Of a stretch of 64,000 nt of DNA, positions 1 through 9,162 are shown piece by piece. Numbering within the stretch: position 1 is the first letter of the stretch; each line of letters opens with the position of its first letter. Source of the stretch: Burkholderia pyrrocinia (GTDB lineage Bacteria; Pseudomonadota; Gammaproteobacteria; Burkholderiales; Burkholderiaceae); contig NZ_CP094459.1 of assembly GCF_022809715.1 (NCBI RefSeq), forward strand, positions 3,100,001-3,164,000. Direction: 5' to 3'. The notes beneath the pieces were generated by a model. The model saw only the letters and a program-made list of their open reading frames with translations. It was not told the origin of the DNA and ran no database searches. The position numbers and the translations under genes were made by a program.

Positions 1-132
1 AACGGGACGCGCCGTCATAATCTCGTGGGCCGCAAACCCCGCATCGACGGTGCCCTCCGGCAATTGAATCGCGTTCTGGCCGCCTGCCCCGCCACCGACG
101 CATGCGCGTTCCGTCATGTTGATTGTTCGCAT
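1..132 (-). CDS. Partial hypothetical protein (N-terminal end only)
   Basis: An open frame of 44 codons starts with ATG at 132 and runs off the left edge of the window. It is preceded by a purine-rich Shine-Dalgarno stretch (AGAGGTAGGG, about 139-148), which is the main reason to believe it. The visible N-terminus is glycine-rich (a GGGAGGQN segment near residue 13) and I do not recognise the family. It lies downstream of ribB on the same strand, about 190 bases away, so it could be co-transcribed with ribB. No function is inferred. Confidence 0.4.
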   Translation of the reverse strand, partial: MRTINMTERACVGGGAGGQNAIQLPEGTVDAGFAAHEIMTARPV

Positions 133-209
133 GATTTCCCTACCTCTGTTGGTTCGTGATCGACACCCGTGCGTGACCGCCGCGGGCTCCTTGTGCAAGC
201 ACGACACCA

Positions 210-229
210 CGAACCGGACTATCGGTTCG
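210..229. repeat. Inverted repeat between ribB and the downstream partial gene
   Basis: CGAACCG (210-216) and CGGTTCG (223-229) form a perfect 7-bp stem with a 6-base loop, about 90 bases past the ribB stop. There is no U-tract on the ribB strand, so it is at best a weak or Rho-assisted terminator, or a processing site. Confidence 0.3.
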
Positions 230-319
230 CCATGCCGACGAGCCCGGTCGAGTATAGGTAGCGCTCCGGAAGCCGAATATCGCCGAATCGCCAAATTTCG
301 GGACTACGCGTGCAGCCCT

Positions 320-1030
320 CTACGCGTCGCTCAAGCAGCCCTCGCGCGCAGCGGCCAGCGCCTCGCGGAATTCGACGAGTTCCGCGATCGTCAGCATCGG
401 CAGCCCGTGCTGTCGCGCGAAACGCTCGACGTCGTCGCCGCGCGTCATCGTGCCGTCCGGATTCATCAGCTCGCACAGCACGCCAGCCGGCTTCAGGCCC
501 GCAAGGATCGACAGGTCGACCGTGCCTTCGGTGTGACCGCGGCGCGCGAGCACGCCGCCCGGTTGCGCACGCAGCGGAAACACGTGGCCGGGACGCACGA
601 TGTCGTGCGGCTTCGCTCCGTCGGCGATCGCCGCGCGGATCGTCGTCACGCGGTCGGCCGCCGATACGCCCGTATGCACGCCTTCGCGTGCCTCGATCGA
701 GACGGTGAACGCGGTGCCGTTGCGGCTCTCGTTGGTCTGCACCATCGGCGGCAGTTCGAGCGCGCGCACCGTGTCGTCGGTCAGGCACAGGCACACGATG
801 CCGCTGCACTCGCGAATCAGCAGCGCCATCGTCTCGGGCGTGATGCGCTCGGCGGCGACGATCAGGTCGGCCTCGTTCTCGCGGTCGTGGTCGTCCTGCA
901 GCACGACCGCGCGGCCCGCGCGCATCGCTTCGAGCGCAGCGGCGATGCGCGGCGGCACCGGTTCGGAATCCAGCAACGGGAGATCGGCAAAGGCGTCGGC
1001 GGGTGCCGACGAAACGGACATCAAGGACAT
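320..1030 (-). CDS. ribB: 3,4-dihydroxy-2-butanone-4-phosphate synthase (RibB)
   Basis: RibB converts D-ribulose 5-phosphate into formate and 3,4-dihydroxy-2-butanone 4-phosphate, the four-carbon unit of riboflavin. The 236-residue protein has the family signature [16 protein letters not shown] near residue 50 and the acidic/histidine active-site region DGTMTRGDD near residue 200. It is a stand-alone RibB with no GTP cyclohydrolase II domain. I chose the ATG at 1030 because GAGGAG lies just upstream; the frame stays open to 1117, but that part overlaps the leader. An FMN riboswitch lies 120-270 bases upstream, so expression should fall when FMN is plentiful. No other rib genes are in the window. 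Confidence 0.96.
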   Translation of the reverse strand: MSLMSVSSAPADAFADLPLLDSEPVPPRIAAALEAMRAGRAVVLQDDHDRENEADLIVAAERITPETMALLIRECSGIVCLCLTDDTVRALELPPMVQTNESRNGTAFTVSIEAREGVHTGVSAADRVTTIRAAIADGAKPHDIVRPGHVFPLRAQPGGVLARRGHTEGTVDLSILAGLKPAGVLCELMNPDGTMTRGDDVERFARQHGLPMLTIAELVEFREALAAAREGCLSDA

Positions 1031-1147
1031 GTGAAACGCTCCTCGCAAATACGATTTGGGCGAAAAACGTTTCAGGGCATTGCAAACAGACAGAACGACA
1101 ACCCGCTTCGCACGCATCGCGAAGCGGCCCTGGCGGACATGACTATC

Positions 1148-1297
1148 TGCACATCTTCTCTCATCCGGACTGTGACCGTCGGCTCTGGCATTCGACCAGA
1201 TCTGCTGACCCCGCGCGGTGGCGCGGGCGCTCGCGGGCTCGCCGGCTTACGCCAGCCTACCGCCGGTGGGGAATTTCGCCCCGCCCTGAAGACGCAC
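1148..1297 (-). promoter_or_regulatory. FMN riboswitch (RFN element) in the ribB leader
   Basis: Read on the minus strand, the leader carries the conserved RFN blocks in order: CTTCAGGGCGGGG and AATTCCCCACCGGCGGT (1270-1295), AGCCCGCGAGCG (about 1225-1240), GTCAGCAGATCTGGT (about 1195-1210), CCAGAGCCGACGGTCACAGT and CCGGATG with GAGAAGATG (about 1150-1190). These are the hallmark segments of the FMN-binding aptamer. It ends about 120 bases before the ribB start. I see no clear U-tract terminator next to it, so control may act on translation initiation or through Rho. Confidence 0.95.
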
Positions 1298-1335
1298 TGA
1301 TTGCCGGATGGGGGCTGCCCATCGTCGGCGGGCCA

Positions 1336-1341
1336 AGCATA
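1336..1341 (-). promoter_or_regulatory. Candidate ribB -10 box
   Basis: TATGCT on the minus strand about 40 bases upstream of the riboswitch 5' end is the best -10-like hexamer here. A convincing -35 box at normal spacing is not visible, so this is tentative. Confidence 0.3.
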
Positions 1342-1483
1342 CAACAGCCGCGCGCATGGCGCAGCCAACAGCACCTAAAACCTTACTGACGACTCCGTCT
1401 AACGGCATCGTCCAGACGGCCGACGGCCGCGCTGCGGTCCCGCCCGATATGGGGACGGCAACCGCTCCGTGCGACCCGCACGA

Positions 1484-2167
1484 TCAACCGGCCGCGTGCG
1501 CCGCGTCGGGCACGAGCCAGCGCGGCGGCACCTCGGGGCTCACCGTCACGCGAAACGCGCGCGCTTCGCTGTCGCCCGGGTTGCGCAGGCTGTACGGCTG
1601 GTCGGCATCGAACACGATCGCGTCGCCGGTCGCGAGCAACTGGCGGCGGTCATGCACGCTGACTTCAAGCGTGCCCTCGCTGACGACGAGGTTGACCGTC
1701 GTGCCGGGCGCTCGGCGCGTGCCGGGCTCCGTATGCAGCGGCGCGATCCGCAGCTCGTGGAATTCGGCCGCGGCCGGTTCGCCTTCCGGGTACAGTGCGC
1801 GCGCCGAGAAACGGCCGTTCGAGCTGACGACGCGCGACGCGCGCTCGGCCGCCAGGTGTTCGAAGCCGTTCACCGCATGGCGGCGCAGGAACGCGGCGAC
1901 CGACACCTTCAGCGCCGCGGCAATCTTGCAGAGCACCTTGATCGACGGCACGCTGCGCGCCGACTCGATCTGCGCGAGCATCGCGCGCGACACGCCGGAC
2001 AGCCGCGCGAGCGCATCGAGCGACAGTTGCCGCTCGGCGCGCAAGCGCGCGAGATTCACGCCGACGACCTGTTCGAGGACATCGAGCGACGCGGATGCCC
2101 GCACGTCGGCGGCGTTGCCGGACTCGAAGGAAGACACGTCGCGCACCAGCGCCAGGGATGAAGACAT
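1484..2167 (-). CDS. XRE-family transcriptional regulator with C-terminal cupin
   Basis: The 227-residue protein has an N-terminal helix-turn-helix of the Cro/CI type at about residues 38-92 (LARLRAERQLSLDALARLSG and following), then a cupin_2 barrel in the last 75 residues. This HTH-cupin layout is that of the PuuR/SutR-like regulators, in which the cupin senses a small molecule. A strong Shine-Dalgarno (GGAGG, 8 bases before ATG at 2167) supports the start. It lies between ribB and an MFS exporter, all on the minus strand. Its target is unknown; it could be the neighbouring exporter or itself. Confidence 0.9.
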   Translation of the reverse strand: MSSSLALVRDVSSFESGNAADVRASASLDVLEQVVGVNLARLRAERQLSLDALARLSGVSRAMLAQIESARSVPSIKVLCKIAAALKVSVAAFLRRHAVNGFEHLAAERASRVVSSNGRFSARALYPEGEPAAAEFHELRIAPLHTEPGTRRAPGTTVNLVVSEGTLEVSVHDRRQLLATGDAIVFDADQPYSLRNPGDSEARAFRVTVSPEVPPRWLVPDAAHAAG

Positions 2168-2384
2168 AGCATTGCCTCCGGGCCGCCGCGCGGCCCTGCG
2201 TATGGGGTAAGCCGGGATCGGAATCGGGTTGCGCCTGCAACGGCGCGTATCGAGACGCTATCACCCGGCCTTGCGCGGGCAAACGAAGTTATCTTCACAC
2301 CGTTATCAGCATCGCGGAGGAATGCGTTTCTCGCGAACCTTTTCCTGCCGCTATGGCGTCGCCGTCACGCCACCATCGCGCCGC

Positions 2385-3560
2385 TCATTGTGCCGCCGGC
2401 GCCGCGCCGCGCGCCGGACCGCGCGCATCGAGCCGCATCGCGAGCCACGTGACGACGAGCGCCGCGAACGTCACCGCGACGGCAACCCACGGCAACGCAT
2501 CGAGCGCGAAGCCGTGTTCCAGCGCGAGGCCGCCGAGCCACGCGCCGCCCGCATTGCCGACGTTGAACGCGCCGATATTGAGCGTCGACGCGAGATTCGG
2601 CGCGCTCGCGGCCTTCTCGACCACGCGCGCCTGCAGCGGCGGCACCGTCGCGAACGCGGCGATCCCCCACACGAATACGGTGACGGCGGCCGCGACCGGC
2701 AGGTGGCTCGTTTTGGCGAACGCGGCCATCACGGCCATCAGCGCGACGAGGATCGCGACCAGCGACGGCATCAGCGCGCGGTCGGCGAGCTTGCCGCCGA
2801 TCGTATTGCCGATCGTCAGCCCCGCGCCGAACAGCACGAGGATCAGCGCGACCGAGCGCGGCGAGTAGCCCGACACCGTCTCGAGAATCGGCGCGATATA
2901 CGTGAACACGACGAACACGCCGCCGAAGCCGAGCACGGTCATCAGCAGTGCGAGCCACACCTGCGGCTCCTTCAGCACGCGCACCTCGTGGCCGAGGCCG
3001 ACCGGCCCGCTGTCGTGGCGGTTCGGCACGAGCGCGGCCACGCCGCCGAGCGCCAGCACGCCGAGCGCGGCGACGATCCAGAACGACGCGCGCCAGCCGA
3101 GCAGCTGGCCGACGAACGTGCCGAACGGCACGCCGAGCACGTTCGACAGCGTGAGCCCCGTGAACATCAGCGCGATCGCGCTCGCCCGCTTGTCGGCCGG
3201 CACGAGCGACGCGGCGACCACCGCGCCGATCCCGAAGAACGACCCGTGCGCGAACGACGTAACCACGCGCGCGACCATCAGCATCGCGTAGCCGGACGCG
3301 GTGGCGCACAGCACGTTGCCGACGATGAAGATCGCCATCAGCAACTGCAGCGCAGCCTTGCGCGGCATGCGGCTCGTCAGCACCGCGAGGAGCGGCGCGC
3401 CGACCGCGACGCCGAGCGCGTAACCCGTGACGAGCAGGCCGGCCGACGGCAGCGAAACGGCGAGATCGTGCGCGACTTCGGGCAGCAGGCCCATGATGAT
3501 GAATTCGGTGGTGCCGATGGCGAAGGCGCTGATCGCGAGCGCCAGTAACGGGATGGGCAT
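2385..3560 (-). CDS. MFS drug/sugar efflux transporter (DHA1, AraJ/YdhP-like)
   Basis: This is a 12-helix major facilitator of about 391 residues. It begins MPIPLLALAISAFAIGTTEF, which matches the start of DHA1-type arabinose/chloramphenicol efflux proteins, and the motif GYALGVAVGAPLLAVLTSR between helices 2 and 3 is the MFS signature A region. I chose the ATG at 3560 over one at 3614 because a GGAG Shine-Dalgarno lies just upstream and the first helix then starts normally. A LysR-type gene is transcribed divergently from about 150 bases away and is the obvious candidate regulator. The substrate cannot be told from sequence. Confidence 0.9.
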   Translation of the reverse strand: MPIPLLALAISAFAIGTTEFIIMGLLPEVAHDLAVSLPSAGLLVTGYALGVAVGAPLLAVLTSRMPRKAALQLLMAIFIVGNVLCATASGYAMLMVARVVTSFAHGSFFGIGAVVAASLVPADKRASAIALMFTGLTLSNVLGVPFGTFVGQLLGWRASFWIVAALGVLALGGVAALVPNRHDSGPVGLGHEVRVLKEPQVWLALLMTVLGFGGVFVVFTYIAPILETVSGYSPRSVALILVLFGAGLTIGNTIGGKLADRALMPSLVAILVALMAVMAAFAKTSHLPVAAAVTVFVWGIAAFATVPPLQARVVEKAASAPNLASTLNIGAFNVGNAGGAWLGGLALEHGFALDALPWVAVAVTFAALVVTWLAMRLDARGPARGAAPAAQ

Positions 3561-3706
3561 GACGTTCTCCGGAGGGCGGCGGAAGCGGCGCCCGGTCGGT
3601 GCCGCACCGCACAAGAAGCGGGATGTGCGCGCATTGTCCCGAAGATGCCTATATTTGATAATTGGCGTGGCATTTGAACCATTTTCAAAAAACTCTGGAA
3701 AATCGA

Positions 3707-4639
3707 ATGGATCGACTGGGCGATATCCGGCTATTCGTCGAGGCGGCGGAACTGGGCAGCCTGTCCGCTGCCGGCCGCAAGCTGAACCTCACGCCGGCCG
3801 CCGCGAGCGCGCGCCTCGCGAAACTCGAGGCGAAGACCGCGACACGGCTGTTCGAACGTTCGACGCGGCAATTGCGGCTCACCGACGAAGGCCGGCTGTA
3901 CCTGAACTGCTGCCGCCAGGCGCTGCAGGCGCTCGACGACGCGGACGCGATGCTGCAGGAAGGCCGCAACGTCGTCGGCGGCAAGGTGCGGCTGTCGTCG
4001 ACGTCCGATTTCGGCCGCAACCAGTTGCTCGACTGGCTCGACGAATTCACGACGCGCCATCCCGACGTCACGTTCGCGCTGACGGCGTCCGATTCGTCGT
4101 CGAACCTGTGGCAGGACGAAATCGACCTCGCGATCCGCTTCGCCGCGCCGCCCGACGGTGCGCTGATCGCCCGCCGGCTCGCGACGAACCGGCGCGTGCT
4201 GTGCGCGGCGCCGTCGTTCGTCGAGCGCCACGGCGTGCCGGCCGACCCGCACGATCTGGCCCGCTTTCCGTGCAACGTGATCACGATCGCGTCCGGGCCG
4301 ATGAACATCTGGCACTTCACGCGCGGCGACGAGGTGCAGATCCACAGGGTGCCGGTCGCGACCGCATTCGAGACCAACGACGGCGGCCTCACGCGCGAAT
4401 GGACGCTGCGCGGCCATGGCATTGCGCTGAAATCGCTGTGGGACATCGCCGACGACGTCCGCGCGGGCCGGCTGCGCGTGCTGCTGCCCGACTGGCGGCA
4501 CCAGGACGCGCCGCTGCACGCGATCTATCACAGCAAGCGCTACATGGCGCCGCGCGTGCGCGTGCTGCTCGACTTTCTCGCCGAACGCTTCGCGCGCGAG
4601 GAAGCCGCGCTCGACGACCTGCTGAACGCGTGCCGCTGA
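3707..4639 (+). CDS. LysR-type transcriptional regulator
   Basis: The 310-residue protein has an N-terminal winged HTH (LFVEAAELGSLSAAGRKLNL, residues 9-28, then TRLFERSTRQLRLTDEG) followed by the substrate-binding domain typical of LysR proteins of the DsdC/CrgA-like group. I placed the start at the ATG at 3707, giving the usual MDRLGDIRLF opening; an in-frame ATG at 3662 would add 15 unusual residues. It is divergent from the MFS exporter gene, the classic arrangement for a LysR regulator controlling its neighbour from the shared intergenic region. The inducer is unknown. Confidence 0.92.
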   Translation: MDRLGDIRLFVEAAELGSLSAAGRKLNLTPAAASARLAKLEAKTATRLFERSTRQLRLTDEGRLYLNCCRQALQALDDADAMLQEGRNVVGGKVRLSSTSDFGRNQLLDWLDEFTTRHPDVTFALTASDSSSNLWQDEIDLAIRFAAPPDGALIARRLATNRRVLCAAPSFVERHGVPADPHDLARFPCNVITIASGPMNIWHFTRGDEVQIHRVPVATAFETNDGGLTREWTLRGHGIALKSLWDIADDVRAGRLRVLLPDWRHQDAPLHAIYHSKRYMAPRVRVLLDFLAERFAREEAALDDLLNACR

Positions 4640-4729
4640 CGGCCGATGCATGGCCGCTCAAGGGTCGGAACCTGACGATCGACGTCGCGCGGCCGCAACC
4701 CGCCGGCCGTCCGGCGCAGCGCGAAAAGC

Positions 4730-4735
4730 TATAAT
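4730..4735 (+). promoter_or_regulatory. Promoter -10 box upstream of miaB
   Basis: A perfect TATAAT lies 119 bases before the miaB start in an otherwise GC-rich stretch. The matching -35 region is GC-rich and poorly conserved. The box is flanked by AAGCT and AAGCTT. It likely drives miaB and the genes after it up to the terminator near 7340. Confidence 0.6.
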
Positions 4736-4853
4736 GGAAAGCTTTCCCGACGGCCTTTCATGCTTGACGCGCGCAACCTGCGTGCAGCGTACGGCCGTCC
4801 CGATTCACCCTTGACGACGCCCCCAGGTCAACCACTGCGAACGGCGAATCCCC

Positions 4854-6227
4854 ATGACCAAGAAAGTTTACGTAAAGACCTTCGGCTGCCAGATGAACGA
4901 GTACGACTCGGACAAGATGGTGGACGTGCTCAATGCGGCCGAAGGCCTCGAAAAGACCGACAACCCCGAAGACGCGGACGTCATCCTGTTCAACACGTGC
5001 TCGGTGCGTGAAAAGGCGCAGGAGAAGGTGTTCTCCGATCTCGGCCGCGTGCGCGAGCTGAAGGAAGCGAAGCCCGGCCTGCTGATCGGCGTCGGCGGCT
5101 GCGTCGCGAGCCAGGAAGGCGCGTCGATCGTGTCGCGCGCACCGTACGTCGACCTCGTGTTCGGCCCGCAGACGCTGCACCGCCTGCCGCAGATGATCAA
5201 CGCGCGCCGCGCGAGCGGCCGCGCGCAGGTCGACATCACGTTCCCCGAAATCGAAAAGTTCGACCACCTGCCGCCCGCGCGCGTCGAGGGGCCGAGCGCG
5301 TTCGTGTCGATCATGGAAGGCTGCTCGAAGTACTGCAGCTACTGTGTGGTGCCGTACACGCGCGGCGACGAAGTGTCGCGCCCGCTCGACGACGTGCTGA
5401 CCGAAGTGGCCGGCCTCGCCGACCAGGGCGTGCGCGAAGTCACGCTGCTCGGCCAGAACGTGAACGCGTATCGCGGCGCGCTGACGGCCGGCGCATCCGA
5501 GATCGCCGATTTCGCGACGCTGATCGAATACGTCGCCGACATCCCCGGCATCGAGCGGATCCGCTACACGACGTCGCACCCGAAGGAATTCACGCAGCGG
5601 CTGATCGACACCTACGCGAAGGTGCCGAAGCTCGTGAGCCACCTGCACCTGCCCGTGCAGCACGGTTCCGACCGCATCCTGATGGCGATGAAGCGCGGCT
5701 ACACGGTGCTCGAATACAAGTCGGTGATCCGCAAGCTGCGCGCGATCCGCCCCGACCTGTCGTTGTCGACCGACATGATCGTCGGCTTCCCCGGCGAGAC
5801 CGAGGAGGATTTCGACAAGATGATGGCGCTCGTGCACGACATGAGCTACGACACGAGCTTCTCGTTCATCTACAGCCCACGCCCCGGCACGCCGGCCGCG
5901 AACCTGCACGACGACACGCCGCGCGAAGTGAAGCTCAAACGCCTGCAACATCTGCAGGCGACCATCGAGGAGAACGTCGCGCGCATCAGCCAGTCGATGG
6001 TCGGGAAGGTCGAGCGGATCCTCGTCGAGGGCCCGTCGCGCAAGGACCCGAACGAACTCGCGGGCCGCACCGAGAACAACCGGGTCGTGAATTTCCCGGC
6101 GCCGCTCGCGTCGCACCCGCGCCTGATCGGCCAGATGATCGACGTGAAGATCAACCATGCGTACCCGCATTCGCTGCGCGGCGAGCTCGTGCTCGTCAGC
6201 GACGACGCGAGCGCGGCCACCCACTGA
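4854..6227 (+). CDS. miaB: tRNA-2-methylthio-N6-dimethylallyladenosine synthase MiaB
   Basis: MiaB adds the methylthio group to i6A37 of tRNAs that read UNN codons, by radical SAM chemistry. The 457-residue sequence has the UPF0004 domain with three cluster cysteines (C12, C49, C83), the radical SAM motif CxxxCxxC at C157, C161 and C164 ([16 protein letters not shown]), and a C-terminal TRAM domain. The length matches the E. coli enzyme. It is the first gene of a plus-strand set and phoH follows after 29 bases. Confidence 0.98.
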   Translation: MTKKVYVKTFGCQMNEYDSDKMVDVLNAAEGLEKTDNPEDADVILFNTCSVREKAQEKVFSDLGRVRELKEAKPGLLIGVGGCVASQEGASIVSRAPYVDLVFGPQTLHRLPQMINARRASGRAQVDITFPEIEKFDHLPPARVEGPSAFVSIMEGCSKYCSYCVVPYTRGDEVSRPLDDVLTEVAGLADQGVREVTLLGQNVNAYRGALTAGASEIADFATLIEYVADIPGIERIRYTTSHPKEFTQRLIDTYAKVPKLVSHLHLPVQHGSDRILMAMKRGYTVLEYKSVIRKLRAIRPDLSLSTDMIVGFPGETEEDFDKMMALVHDMSYDTSFSFIYSPRPGTPAANLHDDTPREVKLKRLQHLQATIEENVARISQSMVGKVERILVEGPSRKDPNELAGRTENNRVVNFPAPLASHPRLIGQMIDVKINHAYPHSLRGELVLVSDDASAATH

Positions 6228-6256
6228 CCGACGCATCACCGGAGCCCGACGCCACT

Positions 6257-7300
6257 TTGAAGCCCGCCCACCCCCTGGAATTCATCGCGCCGCGCGACGA
6301 CAACGCGCGCCTCGCCAATCTCTGCGGCCCGCTCGACGAAAACCTGCGGCAGATCGAACAGGCGCTCGACGTGACGCTCGCGCGGCGCGGCCACCGGATC
6401 ACGATCCGCGGGCGCGGCGCCAAGCTCGCGCTCGCGGCGCTCGACAACTTCTACAACCGCGCGCGCGATCCGCTGTCGGTCGACGACATCCAGCTCGCGC
6501 TGGTCGAAGTGCGCCACACCGCCGGCAACGGCCGCGAGAACACGCTCGACGTGCGCTTTCGCGGCGACCCCGACCATCCGTTCGACGAGCCTGTCGTGCA
6601 GCTCGACGACGAGGCGCTCGAAGAGCAGGGGCCGAAGCTCTACACGCGGCGCGCCGACCTGCGCGGCCGCACGCCCGCGCAGCGCGAATACCTGAAGCAG
6701 ATCCTGTCGCACGACGTCACGCTCGGCATCGGGCCGGCCGGCACCGGCAAGACCTACCTCGCGGTCGCGTGCGCGGTCGACGCGCTCGAGCGCGACCAGG
6801 TCAAGCGGATCGTGCTGACGCGCCCGGCCGTCGAGGCCGGCGAGCGGCTCGGCTTCCTGCCTGGCGATCTCGCGCAGAAGGTCGACCCGTACCTGCGTCC
6901 GCTGTACGACGCGCTGTACGACCTGCTCGGCTTCGACAAGACCGCGAAGATGTTCGAGCGCCAGATGATCGAGATCGCGCCGCTCGCGTACATGCGCGGC
7001 CGCACGCTGAACCACGCGTTCATCATCCTCGACGAGGCGCAGAACACCACGCCCGAGCAGATGAAGATGTTCCTCACGCGGATCGGCTTCGGCTCGAAGG
7101 CGGTCGTGACCGGCGACACGAGCCAGGTCGACCTGCCGCGCGGCCACAAGAGCGGCCTCGTCGAGGCGCAGCAGGTGCTGAGCGGCGTGCGCGGCATCGC
7201 GCTCACGCGTTTCACGAGCGCGGACGTCGTGCGCCATCCGCTCGTCGCGCGCATCGTCGAGGCGTACGACGAGTTCCACGCGCAGCACCAGGATAGCTGA
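6257..7300 (+). CDS. ybeZ: PhoH-family ATPase (YbeZ)
   Basis: This is a cytoplasmic NTPase of the PhoH family, which acts with YbeY in ribosome quality control and rRNA processing. It has 347 residues, with Walker A GPAGTGKT at 159-166 and Walker [12 protein letters not shown] near 255-264. An N-terminal KH-like/R3H-type region precedes the ATPase domain. The start is TTG at 6257, with GGAG about 13 bases upstream; no in-frame ATG lies near the conserved N-terminus. miaB, phoH, ybeY, corC and lnt in this order is conserved across gamma- and beta-proteobacteria. A strong terminator follows. Confidence 0.95.
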   Translation: MKPAHPLEFIAPRDDNARLANLCGPLDENLRQIEQALDVTLARRGHRITIRGRGAKLALAALDNFYNRARDPLSVDDIQLALVEVRHTAGNGRENTLDVRFRGDPDHPFDEPVVQLDDEALEEQGPKLYTRRADLRGRTPAQREYLKQILSHDVTLGIGPAGTGKTYLAVACAVDALERDQVKRIVLTRPAVEAGERLGFLPGDLAQKVDPYLRPLYDALYDLLGFDKTAKMFERQMIEIAPLAYMRGRTLNHAFIILDEAQNTTPEQMKMFLTRIGFGSKAVVTGDTSQVDLPRGHKSGLVEAQQVLSGVRGIALTRFTSADVVRHPLVARIVEAYDEFHAQHQDS

Positions 7301-7336
7301 CCGGCCGGCAGCGCCCGCGCGCTGCCCCGGCCTGCC

Positions 7337-7372
7337 GGCCCGGCCCGCCAGACGGCGCGCCGGGCCTTTTTT
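7337..7372 (+). terminator. Rho-independent terminator after ybeZ
   Basis: GGCCCGGCCCGCC (7337-7349), loop AGAC, then GGCGCGCCGGGCC (7354-7366) forms a 13-bp stem with one mismatch, followed by six T residues (7367-7372). It separates miaB-ybeZ from ybeY, which therefore needs its own promoter or read-through. Confidence 0.9.
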
Positions 7373-7403
7373 CGCCCGCGCGAATTCGGGCGCGATCGGC
7401 CGT

Positions 7404-7415
7404 TTGGTGTATCCT
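7404..7415 (+). promoter_or_regulatory. Shared 12-mer upstream of ybeY (copy 1)
   Basis: TTGGTGTATCCT lies 28 bases before the ybeY ATG. The identical 12-mer occurs at 9411-9422 upstream of corC. TATCCT could serve as a -10 box. See the copy at 9411. Confidence 0.4.
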
Positions 7416-7442
7416 CAACGCGTTCCAATCGCCGCACGTGTC

Positions 7443-8219
7443 ATGAAATCCTCCCGTTCTCGCAAGTCCGGGCGCGCCCAGTCCGCCGCGCCCGAATCCC
7501 CCCGTCTTTCGCTGTTCGATGCGAAGGGCAAGGCCCGGACCGTCAACGCACAGGGGCTGCGAATCGACTTCCCGGACGGCCGCAGCCTGATGTTCGACCT
7601 GTCGGGCAGCTCGGGGGATGCGGCCGTCGCGATCGTCGCGCAGCACAACGATCCGGCGATGCGCGCGAAGCTGGCGCTGCAGCCCGAGCACTACGACAGC
7701 GTGACGCTGCACGTGGGCGCCGAACTCGCACCGCGCGAAGACGAAATCGAAGACGCGCTGCACGAGCCGGAACTCGACCTGTCCGTGCAATACGGCGACG
7801 AAATCACGAGCGCGGTGCGCAAGACGCTGCCCAAGCGCAAGCTGATCGCCGAATGGATCGAGCCGGCGCTGTTCGCCGGCGCGCAGCTCACCGTGCGCTT
7901 CGTCGGCGAAAACGAAGGCCGCACGCTGAACGCCGGCTACCGCCACAAGGACTACCCGACCAACGTGCTGACCTTCGCGTACGACGCGGCGCCCGACGGC
8001 ACCGTGATCGGCGACCTCGTGCTGTGCTGCCCGGTCGTCGAGCAGGAAGCGCACGACCAGGGCAAGCCGCTCACGGCCCACTACGCGCACCTGCTGGTGC
8101 ACGGCGCGCTGCACGCGCAGGGCTACGACCACGAGACGAGCGACGAGGACGCGGCCGAAATGGAAGCGCTCGAAGTCGACATCCTCGCGAAGCTGGGCTT
8201 CCCGAACCCGTACCAGTAA
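7443..8219 (+). CDS. ybeY: Endoribonuclease YbeY with an unusual N-terminal extension
   Basis: YbeY is a zinc-dependent single-strand endoribonuclease that matures the 16S rRNA 3' end and degrades defective 70S ribosomes. Zinc ligands are clear in [12 protein letters not shown] (H220, H224, H230), with the family motif NVLTFAYD near residue 174. The YbeY domain begins only at about residue 110. The preceding 109 residues carry proper codon bias and a compact segment ([17 protein letters not shown], about residues 39-55). Typical YbeY proteins are 150-185 residues, and this one is 258 from the ATG at 7443. Internal ATGs at 7590 and 7659 could give shorter forms. Confidence 0.94.
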   Translation: MKSSRSRKSGRAQSAAPESPRLSLFDAKGKARTVNAQGLRIDFPDGRSLMFDLSGSSGDAAVAIVAQHNDPAMRAKLALQPEHYDSVTLHVGAELAPREDEIEDALHEPELDLSVQYGDEITSAVRKTLPKRKLIAEWIEPALFAGAQLTVRFVGENEGRTLNAGYRHKDYPTNVLTFAYDAAPDGTVIGDLVLCCPVVEQEAHDQGKPLTAHYAHLLVHGALHAQGYDHETSDEDAAEMEALEVDILAKLGFPNPYQ

Positions 8220-8231
8220 GCCGGCCGCACG

Positions 8232-8864
8232 ATGCGCAACGCCGCGATGCTCCCGCCCGCCTACCCGCCGTCGATCGGCGACGGGCGGCTGCTGACGGAA
8301 GACGAGCTCGCGGCGTCGCTCGCGCACACGATGCGCGACTGGGACGGCCGGCAGGACCTCTGGCTGTTCGGCTATGGCTCGCTGATCTGGAACCCGGGGT
8401 TGCCGACCGTCGCCGCCGTGCGCGGCAAGGTGCACGGCTACCATCGCGGGCTCTACCTGTGGTCGCGCGTGAACCGCGGCACGCCCGAACGTCCGGGCCT
8501 CGTGCTGGCGCTCGATCGCGGCGGCTCGTGCTCGGGCATCGCGTTCCGGCTCTCGGGCCCGACCGCGCAGCCGCACCTCGAGACGCTGTGGAAGCGCGAG
8601 ATGCCGATGGGTTCGTACCGGCCCGCGTGGCTGCCGTGCTCGCTCGAGAACGGCGAACGCGTGAACGCGCTCGCGTTCGTGATGCGCCGCGACGCGCCGA
8701 CCTATACGGGCAAGCTGTCCGACTCCGTCGTGAAGGAGGTGTTCGGCTGCGCGGCCGGCCGCTACGGCACGACGCTCGACTACGTGAGCCGCACGGTCGA
8801 CGCGCTGCGCGCGAGCGGCATCCCCGATCGCGCGCTGGAAGGGCTGCTCGCGCGATGCCGGTGA
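8232..8864 (+). CDS. chaC: Gamma-glutamylcyclotransferase (ChaC family)
   Basis: ChaC-type enzymes cleave glutathione to 5-oxoproline and Cys-Gly in the cytosol. The 210-residue protein has the characteristic substrate loop FGYGSLIWNPG near residue 46 and ends in the family's usual RALEGLLARC-like helix. The acidic catalytic residue expected between the strands falls near LWKREM, about residue 118, a position inferred from family layout. It starts 12 bases after ybeY. It separates ybeY from corC, which are adjacent in many relatives. Confidence 0.9.
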   Translation: MRNAAMLPPAYPPSIGDGRLLTEDELAASLAHTMRDWDGRQDLWLFGYGSLIWNPGLPTVAAVRGKVHGYHRGLYLWSRVNRGTPERPGLVLALDRGGSCSGIAFRLSGPTAQPHLETLWKREMPMGSYRPAWLPCSLENGERVNALAFVMRRDAPTYTGKLSDSVVKEVFGCAAGRYGTTLDYVSRTVDALRASGIPDRALEGLLARCR

Positions 8865-8934
8865 CGCAACGCGACGCCCGGCTTGCCGCTGCGCGAAACC
8901 GCGCTCCCTGCGCATTCGAACGAGGTTCCTGCCG

Positions 8935-9084
8935 ATGAAACCGTCACGCTGGTCCCGCTGCAAGGTCGCCGCGCTGATCGTCGCCGCGAGCGTCGCGCTG
9001 TCCGGCTGCGGAATACTCGGCTGCGGCGGCGCCGCGACCAACGGCGCGGCCGCCGGCGGCTGCTCGACCGGCATGCGGTTCTGA
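8935..9084 (+). CDS. Small cysteine/glycine-rich lipoprotein
   Basis: This is a 49-codon gene with ATG at 8935 and GAGG about 11 bases upstream. A positively charged N-terminus and a hydrophobic stretch lead into the lipobox LSGC (C25), so signal peptidase II would leave a mature lipopeptide of only 25 residues. The mature part is almost entirely Gly, Ala and Cys (CGILGCGG... GGCSTGMRF). I know no function. The lnt gene, whose product N-acylates lipoproteins, lies 1.3 kb downstream. The reading frame and codon use are convincing despite the small size. Confidence 0.65.
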   Translation: MKPSRWSRCKVAALIVAASVALSGCGILGCGGAATNGAAAGGCSTGMRF

Positions 9085-9127
9085 GCGCCCCCGGACCTGT
9101 CGCTTCTCGCCAGGCCCCCCGAGAGGG

Positions 9128-9162
9128 TCAAGAAAACCTGGGGCGGCCCGGCGTTTTCTTGA
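9128..9162. repeat. Perfect 10-bp inverted repeat, possible terminator or small-RNA hairpin
   Basis: TCAAGAAAAC (9128-9137) and GTTTTCTTGA (9153-9162) are perfect inverted repeats separated by 15 GC-rich bases that can themselves pair GGG/CCC. The AT-rich arms stand out against the local base composition. No U-tract follows on the plus strand, though the TTTTCTT inside the right arm could act like one. Confidence 0.5.

Noticed and set aside
116..1300. Plus-strand frame of 394 codons over ribB
   Set aside because: It covers the antisense of ribB and the FMN riboswitch; no ribosome site or recognisable product.
2229..3548. Plus-strand frame of 439 codons rich in Arg, His and Glu
   Set aside because: Mirror of the MFS transporter gene, whose membrane helices and motifs are unmistakable.
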